From assembly GCA_039105265.1 (NCBI GenBank), contig JAPFFF010000048.1, positions 682,001 through 746,000 of the forward strand: a stretch of DNA of 64,000 bases. Reading direction: 5' to 3'. The position numbers and the translations under genes are program-made. Source of the DNA: Tritrichomonas musculus. Its lineage: Eukaryota > Parabasalia > Tritrichomonadida > Tritrichomonadidae. Under the pieces are notes generated by a model that was given only the letters and a program-made list of their open reading frames with translations, was not told the origin of the DNA and did no database searches. This document shows, piece by piece, positions 49,852-60,885 of the stretch (position 1 is its first letter; every line of letters starts with the position of its first letter).

Positions 49852-52101
49852 ATGTCTAGCATTGATCCCTCCGAATTTGATAGTATTGCAATTAAAGCCC
49901 GAGCTTTTCTCAATCAGGATCCAGAACAACGTGCTTGGTTTGAAAGTGCAAAAAGAAAATTACAAGAAGAGAATTCTTACCCCGATCAATCCTTTCAGCA
50001 CATAGTAGATTATCTCAGCTCATTAAATAGTAGTGATTCTCAAGAACTTTTGAATCAAATGACATGCTATCCAAGTGACTATGAAATTATGATATTAGAC
50101 TCTATATTTTTTGATTATGAAGATGGAAATGATGGTGGTGAAAATGATGAATATATAGAACATATTTTTTCCATTGAAGAAGAAGATGAAAACGAGAAAA
50201 TTGACAATGAACTTACACCAGCAGCTTTCTTCCTCGGAATCAAAAAAAATATCAAAGAATCATTATCATTATCAGACGGTTTAGCTTATCTTTTATTGAA
50301 AAAATTCGGATGGGATTTAGATCAGGCCAAACTAGAGTGGGAAAAATCCCAAGATTCTATCTTAAAGTCATTACGAATTAAAATTGGCAGCAAAGAAGTA
50401 CCAAATTTACAATCTGCACTTGATCCAATGAAATGTGACAATGAAGAATGCCCAATATGCCATTCCAACCGTCCCTTGCTTCAATTATATTGTGGTCATA
50501 AAATATGTAAAGACTGCTTAAACCAAGAAATTAGAGAAAAGCTTGCAGAAAATAAACTCCCGCATTGCCATCAAATATATGCTGAAGACAACAAAGAATG
50601 TAATTCCGAAATATTAATAAAATCTCTAAACGATGAGCAACTTCTTCAAGACTATAAAAGAGCATTATTATCTGACCGACTAAATAACAATTCAATTTCA
50701 ATTAAAGGATGCCCAAAGTGCAATTGGTATATTACTCCTAAGAATATGATTTGCCCAACAATTACACGATGTAAACATTGCTTATGGCCAATTTGTATCA
50801 AATGTGGCCATGAACCCCATTGGCCAGTTGACTGCCAACATATTCAAGAATTTAATTCTCGACATTCTAAAATGCAGCAACTCTATTCTGCACAGAAAAA
50901 GTGGGAAAATCGAGAATTAAAATTAAAAGAAGTTCGTATATCTCAAAAAGACGATATTAAAAAGGTTCTTGAAGAAACTGTCACAGATTTTATCAATTTC
51001 CACAAAAGTGAGGTAGAAGATATTGAAAAACAGCAGAAGAATATCATTGATGCTATTTCTCAATGGTTGAAAGAAATCGAAGAAGATAAGAAAAAATTAA
51101 AGGAATTGGTTAAAGATCAGCAACCAATACCAGCCTTCCATCCATATATGGATCACATTCTACAACTAATTGAGAATATTGAGAAAGAGAAAGATGAAAA
51201 CGGACCACTTAACTATGACCTCGAACAAAAAAAGAATCAATTAAATTCTAATATTCAAGATATCAGAAATGACAATGGCATCTTTCTTAACGGATGCTCG
51301 AGTGCTTCAAATTATGAAGCAAATTTGCACAATTTTGAACAATTCCAAAACCAACATGCATACAAAATGGTCAACATTAAATCGGATGATTCAGAATTGG
51401 CAGCCCTTTTGCAGATACAGATTGAATGCCCAAATTGTGGTGGTACTCCAGATCTTATAGAAGGAGTCAATCAGATGGAATGCAATTGTGGAGAAAAAGT
51501 CTGCCTTCTTTGTGGAGGGCTTTGGGATGAAGAGCATCAAATTTATAAAGCATGTCCGAAATATATGCCTAAGTATGAAATTGATCCAAATGCCCAAAGT
51601 GTTGCTAATGATAATGACAACAAGTTCTACAAGCAGCCAATGTCTATGGATAAGAGAGTAGAATTCATGAGCTACAATAATTTCTATGCAATCCACAAGA
51701 AAAACTTAGGGATCTACAATGAAATGGTGTCTGAATATAGTAATACAAATGAGCCATTAAGATGCGAAATCACCAAATATCCTCCTCTGGTTCGTCTAAG
51801 GAGAACATTTGAAAAGAATATGACGCAAGAAAAAGCTAAAATTCTCTCTTTAAAGGTTTTGAATACAGCTCTCTTAGCACAATCAATTGTTACTTGGGGT
51901 TATGTACAGATATACTTTTTGGATGACAATCTGAATTATTCTAAAGCAAATGAACTTGAATTGAAGATACTCAAAATGAAGAAAGCTTTGCTTGAATTAC
52001 TGAATAAGATAAAAGATCCTTCTAAATATATCAATCCACAACTTGAATTCGAAATTGGTATATCTACCTTGAAAAATGAAATCAAGGACATTTCTAAATA
52101 A
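49852..52101 (+). CDS. RBR (RING-IBR-RING2) protein lacking the catalytic cysteine
   Basis: Intact, 749 residues. The acidic N-terminal region holds a UBA-like helical stretch (LLLKKFGWDLDQAKLEWEKS). RING1 is at about 195-255 (CDNEECPIC, LYCGHKICKDCL). IBR is at about 287-330 (GCPKCNW, CKHCLWPICIKCGHEPHWPVDC). A charged coiled coil of about 170 residues (340-510) separates it from RING2 at about 526-570 (CPNCGG, MECNCGEKVCLLCGGLW). In RBR ligases the thioester Cys lies 13 residues after the first RING2 Cys, in a GGCxxM motif (Cys431 in human Parkin). Here the same position is Val539 in EGVNQM, while the flanking zinc ligands (526, 529, 544, 546) are kept at the same spacing. The protein can bind E2~ubiquitin through RING1 in principle but cannot form the usual thioester. 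The long insertion before RING2 is also unusual. Confidence 0.85.
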   Translation: MSSIDPSEFDSIAIKARAFLNQDPEQRAWFESAKRKLQEENSYPDQSFQHIVDYLSSLNSSDSQELLNQMTCYPSDYEIMILDSIFFDYEDGNDGGENDEYIEHIFSIEEEDENEKIDNELTPAAFFLGIKKNIKESLSLSDGLAYLLLKKFGWDLDQAKLEWEKSQDSILKSLRIKIGSKEVPNLQSALDPMKCDNEECPICHSNRPLLQLYCGHKICKDCLNQEIREKLAENKLPHCHQIYAEDNKECNSEILIKSLNDEQLLQDYKRALLSDRLNNNSISIKGCPKCNWYITPKNMICPTITRCKHCLWPICIKCGHEPHWPVDCQHIQEFNSRHSKMQQLYSAQKKWENRELKLKEVRISQKDDIKKVLEETVTDFINFHKSEVEDIEKQQKNIIDAISQWLKEIEEDKKKLKELVKDQQPIPAFHPYMDHILQLIENIEKEKDENGPLNYDLEQKKNQLNSNIQDIRNDNGIFLNGCSSASNYEANLHNFEQFQNQHAYKMVNIKSDDSELAALLQIQIECPNCGGTPDLIEGVNQMECNCGEKVCLLCGGLWDEEHQIYKACPKYMPKYEIDPNAQSVANDNDNKFYKQPMSMDKRVEFMSYNNFYAIHKKNLGIYNEMVSEYSNTNEPLRCEITKYPPLVRLRRTFEKNMTQEKAKILSLKVLNTALLAQSIVTWGYVQIYFLDDNLNYSKANELELKILKMKKALLELLNKIKDPSKYINPQLEFEIGISTLKNEIKDISK

Positions 52102-52219
52102 AACATTTTATTTTTTATTTATTTTTTATATTTATTTGATGGGAAATATTAGTCTTTTTTTAATTATTTACCTTATAGAGTTAATTATTATTAAATTTTG
52201 ATTCTTTGAATAAGAGTGA
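52102..52219. other. Short spacer 5' of tRNA-Trp
   Basis: AT-rich, with no recognisable element. Confidence 0.4.
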
Positions 52220-52291
52220 GGGGCTGTAGCATAATGGTATTGCGTGAGACTCCAGATCTCAAGGTTGGGGGTTCGACTCCCTTCGGCCTCA
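52220..52291 (+). tRNA. tRNA-Trp (CCA)
   Basis: A 72-nt cloverleaf. The acceptor stem is GGGGCTG with CGGCCTC plus discriminator A. The D arm is GCATAATGGTATTGC. The anticodon stem TGAGA/TCTCA encloses loop CTCCAGA with anticodon CCA. The T arm is GGGGG-TTCGACT-CCCTT. No intron and no encoded 3' CCA, as usual for a nuclear eukaryotic tRNA. The A box (TAGCATAATGG) and B box (GGTTCGACTCC) are in place. Confidence 0.95.
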
Positions 52292-52295
52292 TAAC

Positions 52296-52300
52296 TTTTT
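52296..52300 (+). terminator. Pol III T-run terminator of tRNA-Trp
   Basis: TTTTT starts five bases after the tRNA 3' end, with further T runs at 52303-52320. Confidence 0.7.
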
Positions 52301-52470
52301 GATTTTTAATTTTTTTTTATTTTATTCAAGCTTTGATGAATATATCAATCTAATATTATCAGGCATATAAAAATCAAATGTATGTTTAAATGCGCATTGG
52401 AATAAAATAAATAATTAAAATAATTATTTTAATTGATTTATTAAAAAATCCTAAAATAAGATTTTTTTTT

Positions 52471-53277
52471 TCAAAGATAATGAATACGATTTCTATTAAA
52501 AACAATTCCGACACCATTTAAGGTAGAAATAACTGGATCTATTTTGAAAGAAAATAAATCTTGTCCTGGCCCTTTTGTGAAAGGTTCACATGTATAATCT
52601 TTGGTATATATGATTTTATTAAGAAGATCTTTCATCTTCTCGACAAAAGAAAAATCTGCTATTGCATCCATCTGCCTATAATGTCCAACAAATATTTCAT
52701 TAAATTTATCTTTACATTCTTCAATTCGTCTAATTGCACCCATAAGTGATTCAAGCGGTTGAGAAGTTGTTTGCATCCAGACGCAAGTAGATCCGATTGC
52801 ATCTCCTGTAAAAAGCCATCTGTCTTCAAGATCGATAAAGCCAACAGATCCATCTGAGTGACCTGATAAATTGATCACTTGAACATGAATTTTACCAAGA
52901 TCAAATATGAATTGATCATCAATTTCGATTATTTTTCCCTTATAGTTTGGAATAAATTCTAATTCTTTTCTGTTGACGTATATTGTGTCGTATTGATCAA
53001 TAGAGCCTGCATGATCTGGATGTGCGTGAGTAAGAGCGAGTATTTGAGGTTTTGGTGAAATTTTTGATACTTTTGATGGGAGATCTGTAACAATGTGGCC
53101 ACTGTCAATAACCATTGTTTTGTCTTGTCCTTCAAGAATATAAATTGATGAGGTAACTCCCTTTTTTGTTTCAAAGAGCCACAAATGATCGTGAAGCTTG
53201 TAAGCACTAATATCTTCGTCTTCAAATAATATTGGTAAAGAAACATGATCCTTAAGTATCATTTCTTTTTCAGTCAT
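52471..53277 (-). CDS. Metallo-beta-lactamase-fold hydrolase
   Basis: Intact, 268 residues from the ATG at 53277. The metal site is complete: HAHPDH (His84, His86, Asp88, His89), His140 in SGHSDGS, Asp159 in TGDAIGS and His199 in VGHYRQ. The N-terminal beta-rich part (VTSSIYILEGQDKTMVIDSG) is the standard fold entry. The family includes glyoxalase II-like thioesterases, lactonases, and flavodiiron and RNA-processing enzymes; the absence of extra domains leaves the substrate open. There is no signal peptide or membrane segment. The codon mix is richer in GC than the flanks and the gene has a TCATT initiator 11 bases upstream. Simple bacterial-looking architecture makes lateral acquisition possible but unproven. 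Confidence 0.88.
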   Translation of the reverse strand: MTEKEMILKDHVSLPILFEDEDISAYKLHDHLWLFETKKGVTSSIYILEGQDKTMVIDSGHIVTDLPSKVSKISPKPQILALTHAHPDHAGSIDQYDTIYVNRKELEFIPNYKGKIIEIDDQFIFDLGKIHVQVINLSGHSDGSVGFIDLEDRWLFTGDAIGSTCVWMQTTSQPLESLMGAIRRIEECKDKFNEIFVGHYRQMDAIADFSFVEKMKDLLNKIIYTKDYTCEPFTKGPGQDLFSFKIDPVISTLNGVGIVFNRNRIHYL

Positions 53278-53288
53278 TTAGTTTGATC

Positions 53289-53293
53289 AATGA
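53289..53293 (-). promoter_or_regulatory. Initiator-like TCATT of the metallo-beta-lactamase-fold gene
   Basis: On the minus strand TCATTGATCAA stands 11 bases before the ATG, matching TCAYW. Confidence 0.45.
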
Positions 53294-54145
53294 TGTATAC
53301 TTGATTATACATTGGCTCCATTCAATTAAAATATATATTTTATTTCAATTTATTTTCAATTTTTAATTATATTTCATAAAAATTACAGAATAAATTCATA
53401 ATATTTTATTTTTAATAAATTATAATTCCATAATTTTATAAATAAATTAAAAAATTACTGATAATTTTGTGTTTTCATATTATGAATGCATTCAATTTTT
53501 TGAATAAAAGTCAAGTTTTATTTAGCTCACAATTTATCAGAAAATTAATTCGTATTTAGAATTTTCTAGAAGCAACAAAATCTAAAGCAAATATGTTACC
53601 TTGATGTAAATTGTTGTCATTTTAAAGAATTAGTCGATTAATCTGTGATGAGAATTATTTGAATTTAAAAATATTCGATCAAATATGATTAAAGAAATTA
53701 TGTTTCAGTCGATTGATAAACCTATGATGAGAATTATTGAATTTTTCTCTTTTGATCATAAGAATCCATGCAAATTTCACCTTTATACTTTGCTTAAAGA
53801 CTGATTGATCACGATGACCCATTTGTATAAAAAATTAAACAAGTTCATCAGCATTTTTTTTATTGGCTTCTGAAGATAATGATTGTATATGAGAAATTAA
53901 CCAAATTTTGGATAAAAAATTAATAAACCTTATTTTTTTATTTACACCTCCAATTCAAAATTAACTATATTTTCTTCATTAATAAATAGGTTTCAAAATG
54001 AATGTATGCATAATTTTAATAATTTTTATAATGTAGTATATTATTTATAATTTTAAAATAAATATAAATGGGTGGCTATCAATATAATGCAATTTTAATG
54101 GAAGGTGCAAATTAATTGAAAATTCCACTTTTCTGATTATATTAA
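53294..54145. other. AT-rich spacer
   Basis: Imperfect repeats of GATGAGAATTATT(T)GAATTT occur at about 53646 and 53727. No gene is supported. Confidence 0.5.
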
Positions 54146-55756
54146 GGGTGCAGTATGAATGAGTTTATCTCATTAAAAAGTGATTTTTTAGTAAAATTAT
54201 CGAATTATATTATATAAAAAATTTTTAAAAATATATAAATATAATATATAATAATTTTATAATTTTATAAATAAGAAATTATGATTTTAAAAATTGAATT
54301 GATTATGACAAAACTTTCAAATATTTTAAATAGATTTTTTCAATATTTTTGAATCATGATCGATACAAAATTAATCATTATTAGTCAATTTCATTTTACA
54401 TGGCTTTATTCCAACAAATTTGAAACAATACTTAAAATAAAATACGGACAAAAACCAGTGGTTCATATTTGTATAGATGCATATAACAACTTGACTTCCA
54501 TTACATGCCAGATTTTACACTATTCGTTGATTATGATTTTCGAATCAATTAACTAATAGTCAACGGTTTTCCAGCTATTTATGAATACTTTTTCAGCAAT
54601 TTTAGAAATATTACTCTTGCTCCTTCATAATACTTATCTACTTATACATCGTTAATATAATCATAGCAGTTTTGCGAAAAAATTGGCATATTCCTATTCA
54701 CTGTCCTGATTTTAATCTTGCCTAACATCATATTTAGCAGCTTTGCAGTCTCTTGCTTTTAGAATAAAAATTTTTATTAATAAACGAATGTTCAGAAAAT
54801 TGAATGATCTTTCAAAATTTTAGACTTGAAATCGTAGTTTTGAACATATGAATATTAACTTTTTTAAAAAAATATCTATACACATATTCACTTTGAAATG
54901 TTTTATACATATAAAAAAATCAGATGAAGTTTTTATCATAAGGAAATAAAATTTGATATCATTTTTTTATAAATATATCCAAAATCCCAAAAATGGCTCT
55001 GTCAAGTTAATTATTAAAATTCATAGATTCGAATTTTTAATGAATAATTGATTCATTGTTCATATTGAAGGACTACATAGTTTTTCAATTTTTCTTGATT
55101 AACGGACTATTTGTAGATCTATGTAGTCATTCAATTTTTGATGAATGAAATTATAAAGCAGCATTATTCTTTTTACTCACAAAGAAGTTTAATCTGACAG
55201 AGAGATTTTTTTTTTTATTCTATTTTAAAAAAAGTTTTTTATTAATCAATTTTAATTCATTTGTAACAAAATTTCAAAGCGCTTTAAAAAAACATGTATT
55301 TATAATAGATAACTTTTATATGAATACTTATATTAAAAATTTGATTTTATAATATTTTTTCATATAAATAAATAAAATATTGCATGATCACATCTTGCTT
55401 ATATTATCTTCATTTTCCAGAAAATTATAATTTTGATTCTTTTACAATCTATTTTTATTTTATTGAAATAACATCTGGATATATGGATATTTAAACAATT
55501 CTATATTTAATTTTTAATGAGATATTCTCATTTGAAAAATGAATAATTCAATTTTTTTTTCAAATAATTCCTTTTTTATTTATTCAAAAAAGCAATTATT
55601 AATTCAATTAATGTTTTATAAATATACAATAATAAAAAATTGTTTTTTATTTAATAACATAATATTTTATGTTTAAAAAAATCACAATCATTGATTATAT
55701 AATATAATAGTTATATACTACTTATTTATCCAGATATTAGTGTTCATACTACACCC
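54146..55756. mobile_element. 1.6-kb TTAA-specific element
   Basis: Ends GGGTGCAGTATGAATGAGTT and, inverted, GGGTGTAGTATGAACAC. TTAA lies at 54142-54145 and 55757-55760. The interior is AT-rich without a recognisable transposase. A 66-codon frame at 54356-54556 (KPVVHICIDAYNNLTSIT) may be a coding scrap. An inverted pair GGACTACATAG/CTATGTAGTC occurs at about 55070-55130. It shares GGGTG ends and TTAA target with the 701-bp element at 17558-18258. Confidence 0.75.
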
Positions 55757-55875
55757 TTAACAAATATGCATTGAATTTTTTTTATGAATTTTTTTGAGAA
55801 TAAAAAAATTGAAAATCTAACTTTTTGAAAGTTTCTTTTCAATTTTTATTTTTTGTTTTATCTTTTTCTACAAAA

Positions 55876-57325
55876 GAGAAATACAAAATTGATATTAATG
55901 AGTATAAACTAATAGATAATATTAATCAAGGAACATTCAGTCAAATTTAATTAATTGAAAACAAACAAAGGAAAAATAGGCTGCAAAAGTTAATTTAATC
56001 AAAATAGATAATGAAACAGATCAAGAAAAAGAATTTATTTATAAGGAATTCGAAATATTGATTCGTGTAAAGCATCCTACGCTGAATAGTTATACTGGTA
56101 TTTCTTTTAATGATTTTAATTTTAATTGGAAGAATATGACCATTTTAATGGATCACATGGAACGCGGATCTTTATCGTTGATTATCGATACTGAACAATT
56201 TGAAGCATGTCAATATGGATATGATAATACTAAACGTCAAATAATTCTAGTAGGAATCTGTTATGGAAAGATGATCTTACATAAAAATCGAATTTTGCAT
56301 CGTGATTTAAAACCAGAGAATGGTTTAATAGATGATAAATACAAACCGAAACTTACAAATTATGGATTAACCAAAATATTTGATCTACATAATATTACGA
56401 GTCAACCGGCAGCTGGATATCCAATTTTTACCTATATGGCGCCAGAAGTTCTCAGAGGGAATCATTTTAATCCAAAGTCTGACGATTATTCTTTTGGTAT
56501 TTTAATGTATGAAATAATTTTTGGTTGCAGGAGTTTTTCTGATGTAATTTATAAAAAATGATTAAATAATGCTCAATTAAAAGCCAATAATTCAAAAGTT
56601 TTACGTCCAGAATTTAAAAAAACGATTAAAAAAAGCATTCGTCGATTAATAGAGCGTTGCTGGTCGAAAAATCCAACCGAAAGGCCTACTTTTTCTGAGC
56701 TTTTTAATAAGCTTAGTTTAACGACCGAAGAGTTTGATGCCCTAATAGACGAAAGTTCTCAGCTATGTTGAAGAGATCCGCTCTGAAGCAGATAAAGAAG
56801 CCAAAATGGAAGCCGAAATAGATTCATTGAAAAAAGAAATTGCTACTCTTCACAAGACGATTGAAAACCAATCAAATGAGATTGAAAATATGAAGCACAA
56901 AGCGCAAATGCAGATCGACCATATAAACTCACAATTTGAAAATGAGCAAGTTGAAGTGCAAATAATGAGAGATTACATTGTCAACCAGTTAGAAATGAAT
57001 TTCTAAAATCAAAGAAGCATTCAAAACCAGGCGTCCTTCCTTGTTCGGTGACTCAAACATCGTCAAACTTTTCAGTGAATTTTGTCATAATAAGTTATGC
57101 CCAGAATACATTTATTACATTGAAGACATGGCTGCATATTACAATATGAAAGAAGACTTAAAACCGCTTTTGTTTTATGATTTCAAAGACAAATATTTCA
57201 AAGATGGCGCTCCTAATTTTTTGAATTTTAAAAGTAATTTGATTAAAGAAGTTTGTGAAGCTAAGGAGCCATCACCTGGATTACTTGATAAGGCCCTTGA
57301 TCAAGTTTACGCGTGTTTAAAGTAG
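55876..57325 (+). pseudogene. Kinase-coiled coil-helical C-domain gene, decayed
   Basis: N-lobe text starts EKYKIDINEYKLIDNINQGT at 55876, breaks at a TAA near 55950 and a frameshift, then continues IDNETDQEKEFIYKEFEILI. The C-lobe reads RILHRDLKPENGLIDDKYKP, LTNYGLTKIF, TYMAPEVLRGN and SDDYSFGILMYEII, with TGA at 56558, then RRLIERCWSKNPTERPTFSE to TGA 56769. After a +1 shift the coiled coil follows (EEIRSEADKEAKMEAEIDSL, ENQSNEIENMKHKAQMQIDH). After another shift near 57000 comes a compact helical C-domain (GDSNIVKLFSEFCHNKLCPE to ALDQVYACLK, TAG at 57323). DFG is replaced by NYG, so the kinase was probably inactive before decay. The tyrosine-kinase-like (TKL) style of the C-lobe is typical of trichomonad kinases. 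Confidence 0.65.
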
Positions 57326-58200
57326 AATTAATAAGGGAATTTTAATATTCTCCCTTTTTTGCTGAGTATATGCTTAGCCATCCAAAAAAAAGAAGGAGGA
57401 GGTCATCAAAAAAGTGTTAAAATGAAAGAAGTCCTTTTTTTATTAATAAATTTGTTAATGATTAATTGTATAAGAAATTTTTATTGAAATGGATTATATT
57501 AACTATAAGAATATCTTACATTTATACGATAATTCTTGTGCGGATATAATAAATCATGGTTAAGATTAATAACATTTATAACATTGCATTTAAAACATAT
57601 ATATTATGTTTAATAATAGAGATGTTATTATTCGCGCAAATATATAATCTAAATTATAAACATAATTTATACGATAGCGCCTTATGTATCTAACATTGAT
57701 GTATATTTGTTAACAAGAAAATAATTGATATTGAGAGTATTCACAACTAAATTCGTCAAATAGCTTACTGCTAGTAAGTTAATAAAAATTAATTTTGAAC
57801 ATCACGCGCGTAAGATAAAAATTATTACAGTATCTGTTTATTTGAAGCTTTAGAATATATGTCTGAAGAATAATAATACGATTTTGATTAGAAATACGTT
57901 GAAATATCCATAAAAATAAATTGGCTGCTCTAAAATTTAGTATACATCAGTCATAAACCAAGTGGATTTTTATTGGCTAGTTATTGAATGCTTCATTGAA
58001 CATTTTGTTCTCAATTTTTATATTAGAAAAATTTATACAAATTTTCATATTTTAGTAGTAAATAACATGAATAAAACAAAATAAAATAATAATAATAATG
58101 AAAAAAAACATACAAAAAAAATTTAAATGCCAACGTAGATATATGTTTTGAATTTAGTTTTGAATGCAATCAGTTTATTAAACCTTGTTATTCAATTTAA
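57326..58200. other. AT-rich spacer
   Basis: No defined repeats. A short hairpin-forming A/T-rich stretch with TATAATATTAT-type words; nothing gene-like. Confidence 0.45.
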
Positions 58201-59073
58201 ATGTTGAAAATAGTCCCTCAAACGCGAATTAACGATTATGTTATTTTAGAGGAGATTAACAGCTATTGCAAAAATTCGCTATACAAAGCTTATATTCCTT
58301 CTCCCGGAGAAGAATTTAATAATTCAACAAAATGTTATATTATTAAAGCTATTCCATATGAGACCGATGAAGATAAAGAAGCGTATAAAAATGAGGAGCA
58401 TATTCTTAATTTATTTAACGATATTCCAGAAATAATAAAGTATAACGAAACTTTTATTTTAAATAGCCAAATAACAGGTGGAAAGCAATATAACTTCGCA
58501 GTGATGGATTATTATACATATATTGATCTATATGGCTATCACTTAGAGCATATAAACGAAAAAGCCGATCCAGATCAAGTTCGTTCAATAGCATATCAAG
58601 CATTATCAATTTTAAATATTATTCACAATCATAATATTATTCACCATGATATCAAACCTGGCAATTTTTTAATCGAATCATTGACGCCATTTCGAATTAA
58701 GCTTACAGACTTCGAATTTGCGGTTCAATTAAAAGAAAACGAGCAAACTCAGCAGCATCTAGGTACATGCTTTTATATGGCTCCGGAGCTATTAAATTGT
58801 CTACCGCATAATACTTCTGTGGATATATGGGCTGCTGGAATTATGATTTATGAATTAACAGCTAAAAAAAAGCCTTTTAATCTTAGATTGGAACAGCCGC
58901 AAAGGTTTATTATTGATCTGAAAATTAAAAAGATTCCTCTTTCCTTCGATGATAATTTTCAAGATGAGAATCTAAAGGATTTGTTAACAAAAATGCTTGA
59001 AAAAAATCCGGACGATCGAATTACTGCAAGTGATGCACTTAAACACCCATATTTCGAAGGTTTTCACCTCTAA
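58201..59073 (+). CDS. Divergent protein kinase with HHD and DFE motifs
   Basis: Intact, 290 residues, kinase domain only. The Gly loop is weak (INSYCKNSLYKAY). A Lys occurs in IIKAIPYE. The catalytic loop is HHDIKPGNFL (148-157; HRD has become HHD, with Asp150 and Asn kept). The metal motif is DFE (170-172) instead of DFG. The rest is standard: TCFYMAPELLN, DIWAAGIMIYELTAKKKPF and NPDDRITASDALKHPYF. The Asp residues needed for catalysis are present, so activity is possible, but the Gly-to-Glu change after DF usually disturbs the activation segment. The ATG at 58201 follows TTCAATTTAA. The group resembles CAMK/CDPK-type C-lobes. It is not related in tail structure to the decayed kinase just upstream. 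Confidence 0.85.
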   Translation: MLKIVPQTRINDYVILEEINSYCKNSLYKAYIPSPGEEFNNSTKCYIIKAIPYETDEDKEAYKNEEHILNLFNDIPEIIKYNETFILNSQITGGKQYNFAVMDYYTYIDLYGYHLEHINEKADPDQVRSIAYQALSILNIIHNHNIIHHDIKPGNFLIESLTPFRIKLTDFEFAVQLKENEQTQQHLGTCFYMAPELLNCLPHNTSVDIWAAGIMIYELTAKKKPFNLRLEQPQRFIIDLKIKKIPLSFDDNFQDENLKDLLTKMLEKNPDDRITASDALKHPYFEGFHL

Positions 59074-59266
59074 CAAATTTCAAATATTTTTATATAATTG
59101 AATTGTTCATATTATAGAAAATTTCTCTTTTATAAAATTCAATAATTCTATATCGAATAGAGCATTTTATTTCAATTTCTTTCTTTTTCATAAAAAAAGG
59201 TATATCTTTCAAATAATAATTTGGTTCGATACTGTTTGCTAATTTAAATTATTAATTTGTTATAGC

Positions 59267-59269
<3 letters not shown>

Positions 59270-59298
<29 letters not shown>
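59270..59298 (+). repeat. (AT)n microsatellite
   Basis: About 14 AT units without interruption. Confidence 0.9.
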
Positions 59299-59304
<6 letters not shown>

Positions 59305-59994
59305 TTTGATAAGAAAACTGTACAATCTTTTTTTAATGTTGATCAAAAAACGCCGATTAGAATTTGAATATTTTTAATTAGTATAATGTTTTTAATTGTT
59401 GTTGCTGTATCATTGGGTGTTATATAAAATGCATGATTTTTATTGCAGCGCCTTTTTAATCACGAAAATTTGGAAAAAAGTTTGGAAAATGTATCTTCAT
59501 GTTAATAGGAAATAGAAAAATGGCGTTTTGATGATTCTATAAACATCTGGAACTCATGCCTATCTAAACTAAAAAAGCATAAGATATTTGCCAACTTTTT
59601 CAATTAAAAAATTAATTTTCAGAAATCACTCAAAAATGTGTTAACCCAAAACCCAAAAACATAGGGGGATCAACCGCAAAAAAAATGTCAGAAAAAAAAT
59701 ATTTTAATTTTTTTAAAAAATAAATAGATAGTTTTGTTCTTCATTTCATAAGCTTTGATTTGAAATATTTTATTTTGGAATTCATCTGCACATTCACAAA
59801 TGGCGGACACTTTTAATTTGAAGATATAAATTTGACCTTTTTTAATCGTCAAAAGTTAAAATCTTCAATAGATTGGATATTTTGGGAAAAATTATTCGTA
59901 GAACATGAAAATATTTCATGTACAATGTATTAAGCTAATAAAAAAGACAATAGACCAGTTATTTGAATAACAGTTAAAATCGCATTTTTTTTTC

Positions 59995-60270
59995 GCATAA
60001 CATGTCATGATAACTTTCATTGTCCGCCATTTATGAATGAATTGATGAAATTAAATAAAAATAATTTTTAAAAAATAAGGTTATATTAATCTTTATTTTT
60101 TAATATATGGATTAAAATAAAACACATTATTTATTAAAATATATATATAGTTTTCATATGACATGTCATGACAATTACATTCTTCCGCCATTTATGAATG
60201 TACAGTTGAAATCAGATAAAAATATTTTTTATAAAATGTATTTTTATTACACTTTAAATCCCCATATTTA
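59995..60270 (+). repeat. Imperfect direct repeat of about 100 bp, two copies
   Basis: ACATGTCATGAYAA, then CCGCCATTTATGAATG, then TGAAATYARATAAAAATA, appears at about 59999-60075 and 60162-60240, about 162 bases apart. Confidence 0.65.
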
Positions 60271-60381
60271 TTTAAAGCCAAACTCGCATCTCGTCCCCCT
60301 GCCGCTCCTGTATATCTGATTATATTGTAATGGATCTTGTTCGCGGATGTATGACCAACAAAATAAAACAAATATTTAAAA

Positions 60382-60877
60382 GTTAAAACGGTCCAATTAG
60401 AAATCGTAGCTGATATTGCATTAGCATTTGGTATTGCTGGAACAGTAATGGGAGTAACGAGTCTTGGTTTACAGTTAAGTTCGCGAGGAATTCAAAACGC
60501 ATCTAGAACTGTTAATGGTTTACAAAAAACTGGATGACAATTACAGGTATTATTGTCTGATATAAGTGAAGATATTTCATCAGATGCTAGAAATTATTGG
60601 TGATGGTTCTGAACTGCCTGATATTCAGGTCGATCAATATATGAGAACAGTTTAAAAAACAACAGATTTATCTCCAGTTCTTGATTGGTGCAATAAAGAA
60701 ACTAACTCTCTGCCAGCAATTAAAATAGAGGTGAATTTGACGATCAAGATAAAATTGCTACAACAATTAACGGTACAATGGATATTAGCAGTTGATTTAG
60801 AAGTTCTTTGTACTGTTGCAATTAATGATATCATTAATTCCATCAAATTAAAATATTTCATTCCATTGTTAGAGGTG
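60382..60877 (+). pseudogene. Relic with Gly-rich hydrophobic segment, possibly Maverick/virus-like
   Basis: The frame reads VKTVQLEIVADIALAFGIAG, then TVMGVTSLGLQLSSRG and IQNASRTVNGLQKTG, then stops. Further on, FDDQDKIATTINGTMDIS and LEVLCTVAINDIINSIKLK appear in changing frames. The base composition is distinctly GC-richer than the surroundings. The Gly-rich hydrophobic run and the beta-strand-like DKIATTINGTMD text recall membrane and fibre-type ORFs of Maverick-like elements, but I cannot assign it. Multiple stops make it non-functional. Confidence 0.35.
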
Positions 60878-60885
60878 AATTTTTA

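Larger units (their letters stand above)
59074..60381. other. Repeat-rich spacer
   Basis: Contains an (AT)n run at 59270-59298. Two direct copies of CCGCCATTTATGAATG (near 60026 and 60187) have a more distant inverted copy near 59795-59815 (CATTCACAAATGGCGG). No gene is supported. Confidence 0.5.

Noticed and set aside
54356-54556. 66-codon frame as transposase of the 1.6-kb TTAA element
   Set aside because: Too short, no acidic triad, and no extension in other frames.
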